DNA of 64,000 nt from Petasospora fabianii (Eukaryota; Ascomycota; Saccharomycetes; Phaffomycetales; Wickerhamomycetaceae). The notes under the pieces were generated by a model, which did no database searches, had not been told where the DNA came from, and worked only from the letters and a program-made list of their open reading frames with translations. Of this stretch, positions 29,640-38,445 are shown piece by piece; position 1 is the first letter of the stretch; each line of letters starts with the position of its first letter. Position numbers and translations under genes: made by a program. Location: positions 558,001-622,000 of the forward strand of contig CP048720.1 of the NCBI GenBank assembly GCA_022641835.1, read 5' to 3'.

Positions 29640-30413
29640 ATGTCGGTTCCGGATCTTGTGATTGATCCTAGTCTGAAGTATTGGGTCCTTGTGCCCATCT
29701 CACTTGCTCTGGTGCTGTTCGGAGTGCTCAGACAATCCATCAACGTGCTACTCTCCCCGGCTCCACGTCTCACACAGCTGAACAAACTGAGAGAGCAACA
29801 ATATCTCAAGAAGGCACAATTGTTCAAGACCAACTTCTGGAACTTACCAAAATCCGAATTCCTTATCAGACAATCACACATGTGCGACAAACTTAACAGT
29901 GGCGACTACCTCGCTGACAAGCCTACGAAGGAAGTTGACATCACACAGAACCCATTCACAGACCCTAACGCTTCAGATGCCATGATGGAGATGGCCAAGA
30001 ACTCTTTTGGTAACATGATTGCACAAACTGCCATGATGGGTTGGGTTAATTTCTTCTTTGCCGGGTTTGTTCTAATGAAACTTCCCTTCCCACTCACACT
30101 CAGATTCAAACAGATGCTCCAATCAGGTGTTAACACGAGTGATCTCGACGTGAGATGGGTCTCATCCATCTCATGGTATGTCATTGCCATGCTCGGTCTG
30201 AACTCTGTATCCAATGTCTTGTTTGGAGATGGAAACATGGCAAGTCAGATGATGCAGCAACAGCAGCCAATGGGTGGAGTTCCTATGATGCCAGGTGCTG
30301 GTGGTCCAAAACCTGACAAACTGATGAAGGCAGAGGCTACTGACATCCAGATCCTTCCATACAAACACGTTCTTGAGAATGTCGGTGACAGAGTGTTGAA
30401 AATCTATGGTTAA
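29640..30413 (+). CDS. EMC3: ER membrane protein complex subunit 3
   Basis: 257 residues (253 in S. cerevisiae). Three spans: about 15-32 (YWVLVPISLALVLFGVL), 128-150 (AMMGWVNFFFAGFVLMKLPF) and 175-195 (SSISWYVIAMLGLNSVSNVL). Between spans 1 and 2 is a cytosolic coiled segment with LREQQYLKKAQLFKTNFW. This is the Oxa1-superfamily insertase core of EMC, which inserts tail-anchored and moderately hydrophobic spans. The Met- and Gln-rich patch (SQMMQQQQPMGGVPMMPG) near residue 205 lies in the flexible methionine-rich loop expected of such insertases. Tail-to-tail with the a-factor-like gene, 408 bp apart. Confidence 0.93.
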   Translation: MSVPDLVIDPSLKYWVLVPISLALVLFGVLRQSINVLLSPAPRLTQLNKLREQQYLKKAQLFKTNFWNLPKSEFLIRQSHMCDKLNSGDYLADKPTKEVDITQNPFTDPNASDAMMEMAKNSFGNMIAQTAMMGWVNFFFAGFVLMKLPFPLTLRFKQMLQSGVNTSDLDVRWVSSISWYVIAMLGLNSVSNVLFGDGNMASQMMQQQQPMGGVPMMPGAGGPKPDKLMKAEATDIQILPYKHVLENVGDRVLKIYG

Positions 30414-30821
30414 TGTACCAGGGGCCTGGTGTCTAATGATTATGACCAATGAACAACTTGCATGGTAGCATCTACGGTAGTACTACGTATCATGGAAGTT
30501 TAAAAAAAAAAGCCGTATATGAAGACCATAAGAACAATCATTTGCAACAGATACTAACAGAAATCAATGAAGACCAATCACCGAAAGTAAACAAAATCTC
30601 AAACTCAAGATAACACAACGACATGGTAAAGAAACAAAAGCAAATATCTCACCAGCAAAGGCACCGCAAGATCTTCACATCTGTGTGGAAAGGAAAAGTG
30701 AACGGAGCTGAAAAGATAAGGAAAAGTCAAAAGTCAAAACCAAACAAATGAAGGGGGAACCGAAGTAGTATCGGTACCTTACATATCATGGTTGAAGGTT
30801 GTGCGGTAGTAGCACCAACGC
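30414..30821. other. Intergenic, 3' ends of EMC3 and a-factor gene 1
   Basis: 408 bp, A-rich, without open frames of note. Presumably the 3' UTRs of the two convergent genes. Confidence 0.55.
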
Positions 30822-30932
30822 TTAAGCGATGGTGCAGACGACCCACTGGTTACCCCAAAGCAAGAGGTTGTCAACGTTGTCGGAGGACTCCTTTGGAGCG
30901 GCAGAGGAAGTAGCGATAGTAGTTGGCTGCAT
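30822..30932 (-). CDS. a-factor-like mating pheromone precursor 1
   Basis: A 36-codon gene, too short for usual gene calling. It starts MQPTTIATSSAAPKESSDN, strikingly like the S. cerevisiae a-factor leader (MQPSTATAAPKE), and ends in the CaaX box C33-T-I-A36. The core after Asn22 is LLLWGNQWVVC. By analogy with ScMfa1, cleaved between Asn and the next residue by Axl1/Ste23, the mature peptide would be these 11 residues, farnesylated and carboxymethylated on Cys33 and exported by Ste6. The processing site is inferred. A TATAAAAG box (31009-31016 on the minus strand) and an a2-Mcm1-like operator (31145-31167) lie upstream. A paralogue is at 37182. Confidence 0.93.
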   Translation of the reverse strand: MQPTTIATSSAAPKESSDNVDNLLLWGNQWVVCTIA

Positions 30933-31704
30933 TGTAAAAGTGATTGTGATTGTTTGATGAGGATTAAAGATGAGATGAATCTGAGATCAAACAACGTCAA
31001 AACAGCTCCTTTTATAGACTTTTGGCGATTTGAGGCTCGACTTTCTGATGCTTTAGATCATGTATACATGAATCAATTATTATTCATTCAATTGAGCTAA
31101 TCATGCAAGTCAACATCCTGGTTGTGTCAAGCGAGTCCGCTGCATTTCCCCTTTGGGACTGAACAATGCGGACTGCCGAGAACAATCCTACAGATTCTTT
31201 AAGATCGCCACAAATGAGGCCAAATATCTGACAATTGGCTGCATAGATTAGGTGCATGAATAGCATTACTGAGATTCTGTAAGATTTTAGAATGAGGCAA
31301 ACAAGTCTCGAGGAGTTAGAATCGTCAGATAATCATGATCCGGTGTATCAAGGACAACTTGAACTCCTCCCGGACCTAAACAACAGCTCAGCTAGTCTAA
31401 TGGCCATCATATTCTGTAAGATATATTTCAGTTTCAGCAATAGTAACTATTTCCATGAATCGAGTTGACCATCAGGGTTGTTTTTTCATCAATCCGACAT
31501 CATATAATACTGCATTGTCACTTCCTGAATGAGCGAACATGGTTCAAAGTACATTACAACCATGCATCCAATACCAAAACCACCAGTAGCCCCAAATCGT
31601 ATGTAAGAGCCTCACAACACATTATCCCAAAACTACATTCACAATGGAGTGTCAAACCAGGTCTGAACCACGTGTATCTTTGTATTACAATGCTACTCAG
31701 ATGA
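30933..31704. promoter_or_regulatory. Promoter region of a-factor gene 1 and 3' flank of CCT5
   Basis: 772 bp. The first 240 bp hold the TATA box and operator for the pheromone gene. The rest has no gene or RNA that I can recognise. Confidence 0.55.
31145..31167 (-). promoter_or_regulatory. a2-Mcm1-type operator of a-factor gene 1
   Basis: On the minus strand the element reads ATTGTT-CAGT-CC-CAAAGG-GG-AAA, starting 213 bp upstream of the ATG. ATTGTT is an HMG-box site; CC-N6-GG with flanking AAA is an Mcm1 (MADS) site. Exactly the same spacing and orientation recurs at 36945-36967 before a-factor gene 2. In lineages outside the S. cerevisiae clade, a-specific genes are activated by the HMG protein a2 with Mcm1 through such joint sites. 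Confidence 0.75.
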
Positions 31705-33354
31705 TCAGTACTCGTCCTTACCACTGATGATGACGTTGTTAATCTTCAAGATCATTCTAGTCAACTGAGTGGCAAGCAACAATTGCTGCTTCTTACCGAT
31801 AAGTGGGTCAACAACAAACAACTCCTTCATATCGTTAGAACCCTTACCCAAACAATCCACACCCAAGTGAGAGTTCTTCTCTCTAACCTGCTTGGATTTC
31901 ACATTGGCCAAAGTCTCAATTGGGTCCAAACCAGAGTTCTCGGCAAGAGTCATTGGGATCTGATCCAGGGCATTAGCAAAAGCTCTGAAAGCGTATTGGT
32001 CAATACCCTTCTGTTTGTCAGCAGCCTCAGAGACAGCCAACGAACATGTGATCTCTGCAGCACCACCACCGTAGACAACTCTGGAATCACGGATCAAGTT
32101 ACGTACCACGCAGAGAGAATCGTGAAGAGCACGCTTAGCCTCGTCAACGATCATTCTGTTGGAACCTCTAAGGAAACATGTCACGGCTCTAGAGTTAGAA
32201 CATTCCTCAATCACAAGCATACGGTCTCTTGTTGTACCAAACTCCAACTCGTAAACCTTACCGGCAGAACCGAGTTTCTCTGAGCTGAGGTCTTCGAAAC
32301 GTGGCACGATACGACCATTTGTAGCAATAGCAATGAGCTCAAGCTCCTGACCACCGACCCAGCGAACGGCTGGAAGTTTGTTCTGTAGAAGCAAGTGGTT
32401 GGCTTCATCATCGAATCCCCACTGACAGATAACCAAATTGGCACCAGAATCCTTCACTTGCTGCACCATCTCCTTAAACTTGTTTTGTTCGTACTCTTGC
32501 AAGTTCTTAAATTCTTCCACGGATGAAATATCGAGTTTATGCTTGGTCTTTGGCTTCGGTGGTTCAAATGGACATGTTAATATAGCGAGCTTGACATCTT
32601 CAATTCTCTTTGGCATCTGTGGATGAGAGAAGTCTTTATCCAAGATAACACCCTTGATAAGTCTAGAATCCTCCAATGATCCACCAACCTTACCTTCTAC
32701 CTTAATCAATTCAAAGTCAACATCTTTTCTCTCCTTATCGGCAACGGACAAGACGGCATCCACAGCCATCTGTGCGAAATGCTCGTGGTCCTTAGACACA
32801 ATCTTGGATCCTAAAGAGGTCTTAGCAGCTTTCAAAAGCACATCAATGTTATTTTCTATGTTGTCAGCAACACTGTCAAGCTGATCAATGGCAACCTTGC
32901 ATGCCTCATCGAAACCGTTAGCAATCTTGATTGGGTGGATACCCTTGTCGATGAGCTCGAGGGCCTGATCGAGCAAGGCACCAGCGAGGACAACAACACC
33001 AGTGGTACCATCACCAATTTCATCATCTTGAGACTTGGACAACTCGACGAGCAATTTGGCAATCTCATTATCGAGCTCCATTTGGGAAAGAATGGTAGCG
33101 CCGTCATTTGTAATTGTGATCTCTCCATCAGGGGAGATGAGAATCTTGTCGAGGCCTCTTGGACCGAGAGATGTCTTGATAATAGATGCAACGGCACGTG
33201 CAGCAAGGATATGTGTCTTCTTAGCTTCGAGACCGTGTGCTCTCTGTTTCTTTCCCTGGTCTTTAACAATGATCAATGGTCTTCCCATCTCGTCCTGGGC
33301 CACGATGGCGTTGGACATGTCCGGCATCTCCATCATTTGTGGGTGCTGAGCCAT
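31705..33354 (-). CDS. CCT5: CCT/TRiC chaperonin subunit epsilon
   Basis: 549 residues, intronless (562 in S. cerevisiae). The apical and equatorial blocks of group II chaperonins are clear: [57 protein letters not shown] (ATP site) and [17 protein letters not shown]. The epsilon class is indicated by the N terminus ([19 protein letters not shown]) and [15 protein letters not shown]. It folds actin and tubulin as part of the double eight-membered ring; Arp3, another actin-fold protein, is encoded nearby by chance. Divergent from RPA12 over 377 bp. Confidence 0.96.
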   Translation of the reverse strand: MAQHPQMMEMPDMSNAIVAQDEMGRPLIIVKDQGKKQRAHGLEAKKTHILAARAVASIIKTSLGPRGLDKILISPDGEITITNDGATILSQMELDNEIAKLLVELSKSQDDEIGDGTTGVVVLAGALLDQALELIDKGIHPIKIANGFDEACKVAIDQLDSVADNIENNIDVLLKAAKTSLGSKIVSKDHEHFAQMAVDAVLSVADKERKDVDFELIKVEGKVGGSLEDSRLIKGVILDKDFSHPQMPKRIEDVKLAILTCPFEPPKPKTKHKLDISSVEEFKNLQEYEQNKFKEMVQQVKDSGANLVICQWGFDDEANHLLLQNKLPAVRWVGGQELELIAIATNGRIVPRFEDLSSEKLGSAGKVYELEFGTTRDRMLVIEECSNSRAVTCFLRGSNRMIVDEAKRALHDSLCVVRNLIRDSRVVYGGGAAEITCSLAVSEAADKQKGIDQYAFRAFANALDQIPMTLAENSGLDPIETLANVKSKQVREKNSHLGVDCLGKGSNDMKELFVVDPLIGKKQQLLLATQLTRMILKINNVIISGKDEY

Positions 33355-33731
33355 CTTGAAAACGTGACTTTTTTGTTGTGATCTGTTCCTGAGGGGTATC
33401 TAATGAGATGAAACTCTAGTCAAACAGACAATTCACAAAATTATAACGTGGAAACTGCACCAAATCACACTTCGATGGCGTCTTCTTTGGTGGTCGACGC
33501 GTCGAAAAAAACGCGGTACTTGGCCCTCCCTAGGAGGCCGGGTAATCCTTAGGCTTAACACGCTTATGTCATCAGATTAGGGGCGCTGATGTAATCCACG
33601 GTACGGGCCGCATTTCTGAAATTTTTTGGTTCCGAAGAGATGATGGAGTTGCATTTCTATCTCGGACTTGATCTTTGAGACGTCTTTATCCTTCCTACCA
33701 GATCATTACATACACATCCACAACCTTCACA
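33355..33731. promoter_or_regulatory. Divergent promoter CCT5/RPA12
   Basis: 377 bp. It contains a 12-bp perfect palindrome TCGACGCGTCGA (33494-33505) with an MCB core ACGCGT, followed by an A tract. No gene is seen. Confidence 0.5.
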
Positions 33732-34103
33732 ATGAGTGTCATCGGCTCCCTCATCTTCTGTCTCGATTGCGGTAACCTACTCGACTCCGCTGCCAACAAG
33801 AAGACCATCACATGTGGTGATTGCAGCAGATCATATAACTCCAAGGACTTTTCTGGTCTTAAAGTGGTGACAAAATCCTCTGATGATGCCTTCCCATCTG
33901 CTCTTAAACTCAAGAAGTCTGTGGTCAAGACAACGCTCAAGTCCAACGATCTCGAAGAAGGTGCTACGATTAAGGAGAAGTGTCCACAGTGTGGTAACGA
34001 AGAGATGCAATATCACACCCTCCAACTTCGTTCCGCTGATGAAGGTGCCACAGTCTTTTACACATGTACAGGATGTGGTTACCGTTTCAGAACCAATAAC
34101 TGA
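33732..34103 (+). CDS. RPA12: RNA polymerase I subunit A12.2
   Basis: 123 residues from the ATG at 33732 (125 in S. cerevisiae); the in-frame extension upstream lacks a good start. The N-terminal zinc ribbon is CLDCGNLL with a CGDC pair (about residues 10-33). The C-terminal TFIIS-like ribbon is CPQCGNEE, then QLRSADEGATVFYTCTGCGY, with the acidic DE of the RNA-cleavage hairpin. It gives Pol I its intrinsic 3' cleavage activity during rRNA synthesis. Confidence 0.96.
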   Translation: MSVIGSLIFCLDCGNLLDSAANKKTITCGDCSRSYNSKDFSGLKVVTKSSDDAFPSALKLKKSVVKTTLKSNDLEEGATIKEKCPQCGNEEMQYHTLQLRSADEGATVFYTCTGCGYRFRTNN

Positions 34104-34403
34104 AATTATCTTTACTGGTTGTTTTGGTTCTCGGTTCGCCTTGGTTACGGTTTCATGTCATGCATTTCATCTTTTTTCCCCCTTCTACTTCTTCTTACTG
34201 CTCTTTTTTCGGTATTAATCATTGAGCTGGCTCTAGAACATGGACCCAGTTCTCCTCAAGTTGTATCATACTCAGTCATCTACGTCATCATATGTACTAA
34301 AATCAAAATTAACGTATACTCATGACAAACAAACACCTGAAATAAAAAAAAGAAGCGAAAATAATAACTTAGAAGTAAACCTCTCGACCCGAAATGTCAT
34401 CGC
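34104..34403. other. Intergenic, convergent 3' ends of RPA12 and LIA1
   Basis: 300 bp of T-rich then A-rich sequence, consistent with two 3' UTRs. Nothing else is recognised. Confidence 0.55.
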
Positions 34404-35360
34404 TCAAGCAGCGGTGGCATACTCAAGCTCGTTAGAGTTCTCATACTCATACATATCGAGAGCCACGATAGCGGAGTCTCTGACAACTTCATCGCTGTCC
34501 TTGGCAAAGTCCTGAAGAATTGGAAGAACATCATCTGTAGCAATTGAACCAAGGGCCTCGGCAGCCTCGTGTCTAACCATTGGAGCCTCAGTCTCGTTCT
34601 TCAAAACCTTAACAAGGGATGGAACAGTAACTGGATTACTGAGTTGACCAAACACGTAGGCAATCTCGTGCTTGAACAATGCAGATGGGTCATCGAAACC
34701 TGTAGCAAGAGCGAGACAAGCCTCATCGGAACCAATATCTCTGAGTCTAAACATGGCTCTGTAACGCTCAAACAACGGCGTAGACTGGTCATTCAAAATC
34801 TTTGTGAGCTTCTCAATCTTGTAATCTTGGTCGAGGGCCAATGGTGGAGCTGGATCGATGGAGGAGTAGGCACTCTCCTGGAGCTTCTCGGTGTTAGCCT
34901 TCTCAGAAGTCTCCCACTTGATTCTCTCAATTGCGAGCTCACACGTTTGTCTGATCTCGAGAAGAGGGTCGTTCTTGAAATACTTTTCGAGCAATGGAAG
35001 CGATTCAACGTCGTTCAAAGCACCAAGAGCCTCAGCAGCCTCGTGTCTAACCATGCACTGCTGACCCTGCTCATCGATGAGCACATCTCTAAGAATCTGG
35101 GCACCGGCCAAGTTCTTTGTCTGGCCAAGAACGTAGGCAACTTCGTGCTTGAGAAGTTCAGAATCATCTCTGAAACACTCACCAATGTACTTGACAGCGG
35201 TGTTAGCCCTCTCTGGGTCCTCTTTAAACTCAGAACCGATAGACTTCAAGTTAAAGAGGGCTCTGAATCTGACAGCGAGCTTGACATCACCTGACTTGTT
35301 GATCAAAATGTCACGGAGTTGCTCCAAAGTAGCGTTATCGACGTCCTGCTCAACACTCAT
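34404..35360 (-). CDS. LIA1: Deoxyhypusine hydroxylase
   Basis: 318 residues (325 in S. cerevisiae). Eight HEAT repeats in two halves with four His-Glu iron ligands: [36 protein letters not shown] and [12 protein letters not shown]. The enzyme is a di-iron mono-oxygenase that converts deoxyhypusine to hypusine on eIF5A (Hyp2). All metal motifs are intact. Divergent from ADD66 over 513 bp with A and T tracts. Confidence 0.96.
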   Translation of the reverse strand: MSVEQDVDNATLEQLRDILINKSGDVKLAVRFRALFNLKSIGSEFKEDPERANTAVKYIGECFRDDSELLKHEVAYVLGQTKNLAGAQILRDVLIDEQGQQCMVRHEAAEALGALNDVESLPLLEKYFKNDPLLEIRQTCELAIERIKWETSEKANTEKLQESAYSSIDPAPPLALDQDYKIEKLTKILNDQSTPLFERYRAMFRLRDIGSDEACLALATGFDDPSALFKHEIAYVFGQLSNPVTVPSLVKVLKNETEAPMVRHEAAEALGSIATDDVLPILQDFAKDSDEVVRDSAIVALDMYEYENSNELEYATAA

Positions 35361-35873
35361 TCTGTCTGTAAGTTATAATAAAAAGGAAATCAACCCAAGT
35401 CTTTAAAACTGTGGGGTGCAAAAGAGGTGCAATTGGTGAACTTTTTTTCCTCTTGACATAAAAAAGAAAAAAGAAAAAAAAAAATCAAAAAGCTCATCGC
35501 ACCACCCCACACTGCGTAATTCTGAGAACGTCTGTTACTGTATTGGGGCTATGCGCAGCGTAATTGTCAGCACAGTATTCCAATATCTACTCCATTTTGA
35601 TACTTAATTCCACTGATAAGGTTTTAAAAATGGATAGACAAACACCTAATAGGTTACCTACTTAGATAACATCGTATTATGGACTGCAAAATGCCCAAAT
35701 CTCCCCCAAAACACTCCCTTGCTAGCGTTATCTAAACCATATGGTAAGCGCACGCTCAGAATGAGAATTAACCTCGAGGATCAGAAAGACAACGCCACTG
35801 GTGAAGAATTAACAATCACAGACGCTTTTGGATTGCCCATTATTGCACAATTGTCTTGATCTCAAGGCCCAAA
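35361..35873. promoter_or_regulatory. Divergent promoter LIA1/ADD66
   Basis: 513 bp. A poly(A)-rich block at about 35456-35495 is likely nucleosome-excluding. No gene is seen. Confidence 0.5.
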
Positions 35874-36644
35874 ATGGCAGAATTCTTCCCTGTCTCAGCT
35901 ACAGCTTCAAAAAGCGAGATCTTCTCGCAATTGGAGGGATCTAAACTGATAGTTCCTTCCATCGCTATCGGTAACGTCCCCCAGCTTTCAGCTGATTTAC
36001 TCCTTCACAATCTCGGCACCAAGCTGATTGCAAGACTCGACTCAACGCTTCTCTATCCATTTGCGTCTCCAGTTGACTATGTTCTAGATGGATCATTAAA
36101 GCAGACAAATGAGATCAGCACGGGGCTCGAACTGTACTTCAACGATTCGACCAAGATCGCAGTGATCCAACAAAGATCCCCAATTCTTCCAGGATATGCT
36201 AAAAACTTCCTTGACTACCTTGTCTCATTTATCAAGGCTTCCAAATTTACATCTGTGATCGTGCTAGACTCGAATGAAGCTGCCCTCAGAGAGGACATCA
36301 ACATCGACAGACCTCTCGAACTTTACTCCAACAACTTAACTGAAAACTTCAAATCCCTCAAGGTAACAACATCTGACTCAAGCGATAAGCTCGAAACTTC
36401 ATTTACTCCATTCGTGTCTGCTCTCGTTTCTGAACTCAAGAGAGCCACAGATCTCACTGTGTATGCGTTGGTCATCTACGTGTACGAGGGAGACAACACA
36501 TATGATGCACAAGTCTTAGCTGCTGAAACAGTTGGTGTCTTGGAAGTTGAAACACCAAAGGAATGGAAGATACCTGTGTCATGGAGTGGTGCCTATGGTG
36601 ATAGACCGCTTCCGTCCGGTTTAAATGAGGGTATCTATGGTTGA
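35874..36644 (+). CDS. ADD66: Proteasome assembly chaperone 2
   Basis: 256 residues from the ATG at 35874 (267 in S. cerevisiae Add66/Pba2); an upstream TTG is disregarded. The PAC2 fold is suggested by KLIVPSIAIGNVPQLSADLL, TGLELYFNDSTKIAVIQQRS and FLDYLVSFIKASKFTSVIVL. It pairs with Pba1 to build alpha rings of the 20S proteasome and stop premature dimerisation. The C terminus here is NEGIYG, lacking an HbYX-like end, as expected for the Pba2 side. Convergent with a doubtful small frame at 36658. Confidence 0.85.
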   Translation: MAEFFPVSATASKSEIFSQLEGSKLIVPSIAIGNVPQLSADLLLHNLGTKLIARLDSTLLYPFASPVDYVLDGSLKQTNEISTGLELYFNDSTKIAVIQQRSPILPGYAKNFLDYLVSFIKASKFTSVIVLDSNEAALREDINIDRPLELYSNNLTENFKSLKVTTSDSSDKLETSFTPFVSALVSELKRATDLTVYALVIYVYEGDNTYDAQVLAAETVGVLEVETPKEWKIPVSWSGAYGDRPLPSGLNEGIYG

Positions 36645-36657
36645 AACTAGGGTGCAA

Positions 36658-36876
36658 TTATCTTGTGGTGTCAGCATATGCATGAGATAAAATATTATCT
36701 GGAAACCTTGTAGTTTGAGCTTCAACAACCATATTGTCATTGCTCATCACGGTAAGATAGACTCTAGATGCGACATGGTCGACCTTGACATTACCCTGTG
36801 CATAATCGCCACCTGTCATTCGCCAGGATAGGCGACCTAACTGGCATTTAGGGTGCGACTTAATGCAGATGCTCAC
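36658..36876 (-). CDS. Doubtful small open frame (72 codons)
   Basis: Starts at an ATG (MSICIKSHPKCQLGRLSW) and ends SHAYADTTR. It faces a-factor gene 2 across the operator. I recognise no family. The sequence is not low-complexity and could be a real small protein or the 3' exon of a spliced one, but chance is equally likely. Confidence 0.25.
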   Translation of the reverse strand: MSICIKSHPKCQLGRLSWRMTGGDYAQGNVKVDHVASRVYLTVMSNDNMVVEAQTTRFPDNILSHAYADTTR

Positions 36877-36944
36877 TATGCTGATATAACGTTTTGTAAA
36901 AGTTTAGTGCGGTGGTAAATTGATGAGACTTGGTATCTGTACCT

Positions 36945-36967
36945 ATTGTTACTTCCCGATTTGGAAA
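36945..36967 (+). promoter_or_regulatory. a2-Mcm1-type operator of a-factor gene 2
   Basis: ATTGTT-ACTT-CC-CGATTT-GG-AAA, ending 215 bp before the ATG at 37182. The core TTCC-N6-GGAAA is a good Mcm1 P-box. Spacing, orientation and distance match the element of gene 1. Confidence 0.78.
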
Positions 36968-37093
36968 ACGCGGGGTCGCTTGACACAGCTAGTAGCATCG
37001 ATCGGCAGCTCACTTCACCCAAAGAGATTAATTGGATGCAGCTATATTTGTTACATTTGTTTCAGCTTTGTTTCATATAGTGGGGCGTAAAAC

Positions 37094-37101
37094 TATTTAA
37101 G
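37094..37101 (+). promoter_or_regulatory. TATA-like box of a-factor gene 2
   Basis: TATTTAAG, 81-88 bp before the ATG. This is comparable to the TATAAAAG 77-84 bp before gene 1. Confidence 0.5.
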
Positions 37102-37181
37102 CCGTTCCCCTCTCCCATGTTTAGACTGGGTTTGAATCCAATCGTCCTTCCTCATCATACCACGCTCGCTCTCATTCAACA

Positions 37182-37292
37182 ATGTCTCCATCTACTCTCG
37201 CTACTACCTCTGCTGCTCCAAAAGAGTCTTCCGACAACTCTGACAACCTTTTGCTTTGGGGTAACCAGTGGGTTACTTGTACCATTGCCTAA
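37182..37292 (+). CDS. a-factor-like mating pheromone precursor 2
   Basis: 36 codons, same length as the gene at 30822 and 30 of 36 residues identical. The leader reads MSPSTLATTSAAPKESSDN, then after Asn22 the core LLLWGNQWVTC and CaaX box CTIA. The predicted mature peptide differs from that of gene 1 only at its tenth residue (Thr for Val). Differences elsewhere are conservative leader changes at positions 2, 4, 6, 9 and 20. As in S. cerevisiae, two genes encode nearly the same lipopeptide. They lie about 6.3 kb apart in opposite orientation with CCT5, RPA12, LIA1 and ADD66 between them. Preferential expression in MATa cells is inferred from the operator. Confidence 0.93.
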   Translation: MSPSTLATTSAAPKESSDNSDNLLLWGNQWVTCTIA

Positions 37293-37618
37293 GCTTTTAC
37301 CTGCTTGAGGTACTTATCATAGCTGGTCAATCGCTCTCCGCTTGAGATGCTCATCACAGCTGGTCATTCTCTTCCTGCTTGAACGGCCTTTGCCATTATG
37401 ATCTCCTCCTACTATTTGGCACTTGAAATACAAATACAAGAAACTTTTTATTTTTTTAAGTCATTACACTAGCCATTCGTAGGCCATGAGAGCTTGGATC
37501 GATCGATCATCAGTTAGCTGGTCTCTCATACATGCACGTCTTCCTTTACATCTACAAAACAAGGATTACCTGATAATAGCACATGTTTGTTGGGTATACA
37601 GAAACCCATGCAAGTTCA
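37293..37618. other. 3' flanks of a-factor gene 2 and YAE1, with a tandem repeat
   Basis: 326 bp between convergent genes. 37303-37376 holds two imperfect 37-bp tandem units (see the repeat entry). No other gene is seen. Confidence 0.6.
37303..37386 (+). repeat. 37-bp imperfect tandem repeat after a-factor gene 2
   Basis: Unit 1 at 37303-37339 and unit 2 at 37340-37376 both begin GCTTGAG and contain ATCA-AGCTGGTCA. A third partial unit (GCTTGAACGG) starts at 37377. It begins 10 bp after the stop codon, so it lies in the 3' UTR. Confidence 0.8.
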
Positions 37619-38161
37619 TTAATTCATAACAACATCCTCATTAGAACTTGATAGCTCTAATCTCTGCTGCTTCACAAGTTGTTCAACTTCTATCTTCCAC
37701 TTATTTACCACTGTGTGTCCTTCTTCGGGCAGCTGCACGTTATCATCAAAGTAGCGTCTATGAAGGACCTTTTTGATGTGAAGTTCTGTCTTTGCTGTCG
37801 ATAAGAGCTCTTTAGCCTTGGTTCCAGCAACACCATTGAATGATGACAAAAGCTGGAGAGTACCTAAAATCTTACCCACCTCGAGCCCGATAATAGCACC
37901 ACTAGGGTATCCTTCGTCAAAACCTTGTTGTAGACTCTCCTCCTTAGCACTGCTAAGACCTGCTAGGTATCCCTGCTTAGCATGAACCCTCCTCACAGCA
38001 GCGATCTCTGCATTCTCAGGACGATCTGTTCTCTCCCCATAAAAGTCACCATCATCAACGTTAGGATGGAACTCTCCCCCATCACTCGCCCAAATATCGT
38101 CATCACTAATATCCGGTGACTCCACCTTTGTTCTTTTCAGTGACCTGTCAATTTCCGCCAT
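37619..38161 (-). CDS. YAE1: Yae1, deca-GX3 adaptor for cytosolic Fe-S protein maturation
   Basis: 180 residues. The N terminus is acidic (DISDDDIWASDGGEF). The deca-GX3 domain is visible as spaced glycines in HAKQGYLAGLSSAKEESLQQ, GFDEGYPSGAIIGLEVGKIL. S. cerevisiae Yae1 is 141 residues; this one is longer at the C terminus. With Lto1 it recruits the ABC protein Rli1 to the CIA targeting complex. Two CGCGAA motifs are 73-90 bp upstream of its ATG. Confidence 0.9.
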   Translation of the reverse strand: MAEIDRSLKRTKVESPDISDDDIWASDGGEFHPNVDDGDFYGERTDRPENAEIAAVRRVHAKQGYLAGLSSAKEESLQQGFDEGYPSGAIIGLEVGKILGTLQLLSSFNGVAGTKAKELLSTAKTELHIKKVLHRRYFDDNVQLPEEGHTVVNKWKIEVEQLVKQQRLELSSSNEDVVMN

Positions 38162-38233
38162 GATACCCTGTTGTATCTGCTAGATCAACCTCTATTAAAG
38201 AAAGACAAAGATGTGTCTAATGTTAAGTGAAAA

Positions 38234-38261
38234 TTCGCGAAATTCCGCGAACTCGCTCGAT
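38234..38261. promoter_or_regulatory. Double CGCGAA motif in the YAE1/ARP3 promoter
   Basis: TTCGCGAA at 38234-38241 and CGCGAACTCGCTCGAT at 38246-38261, close in form to the elements before the 4682 gene, SCJ1 and the 21581 gene. Confidence 0.45.
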
Positions 38262-38445
38262 ATCCGTCTCCTCAACCCGAGATACCCGGTAAGGCCACGC
38301 TTTCGGGTAAAGTAAGTAGTTTTGTTACCCGGCGCGCTCCCCTTGTATTAATCGACGTGTGCGATTTTGGTGTACAGCCCCAAGGCCATAGATCAAACAG
38401 CCATTGAACAACCACTCAATTCGTTTATCGTTGAAACAGCCAACG

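Noticed and set aside
30779-31000. 73-codon minus-strand frame covering a-factor gene 1
   Set aside because: Out of frame with the conserved pheromone precursor; produced by the same DNA.
37128-37142. GGGTTTGAATCCAAT resembling a tRNA B box
   Set aside because: No matching A box or cloverleaf; it lies in the 5' leader of a-factor gene 2.
37117-37308. 63-codon plus-strand frame over a-factor gene 2
   Set aside because: Shadow frame; the CaaX precursor in another frame is conserved with gene 1.
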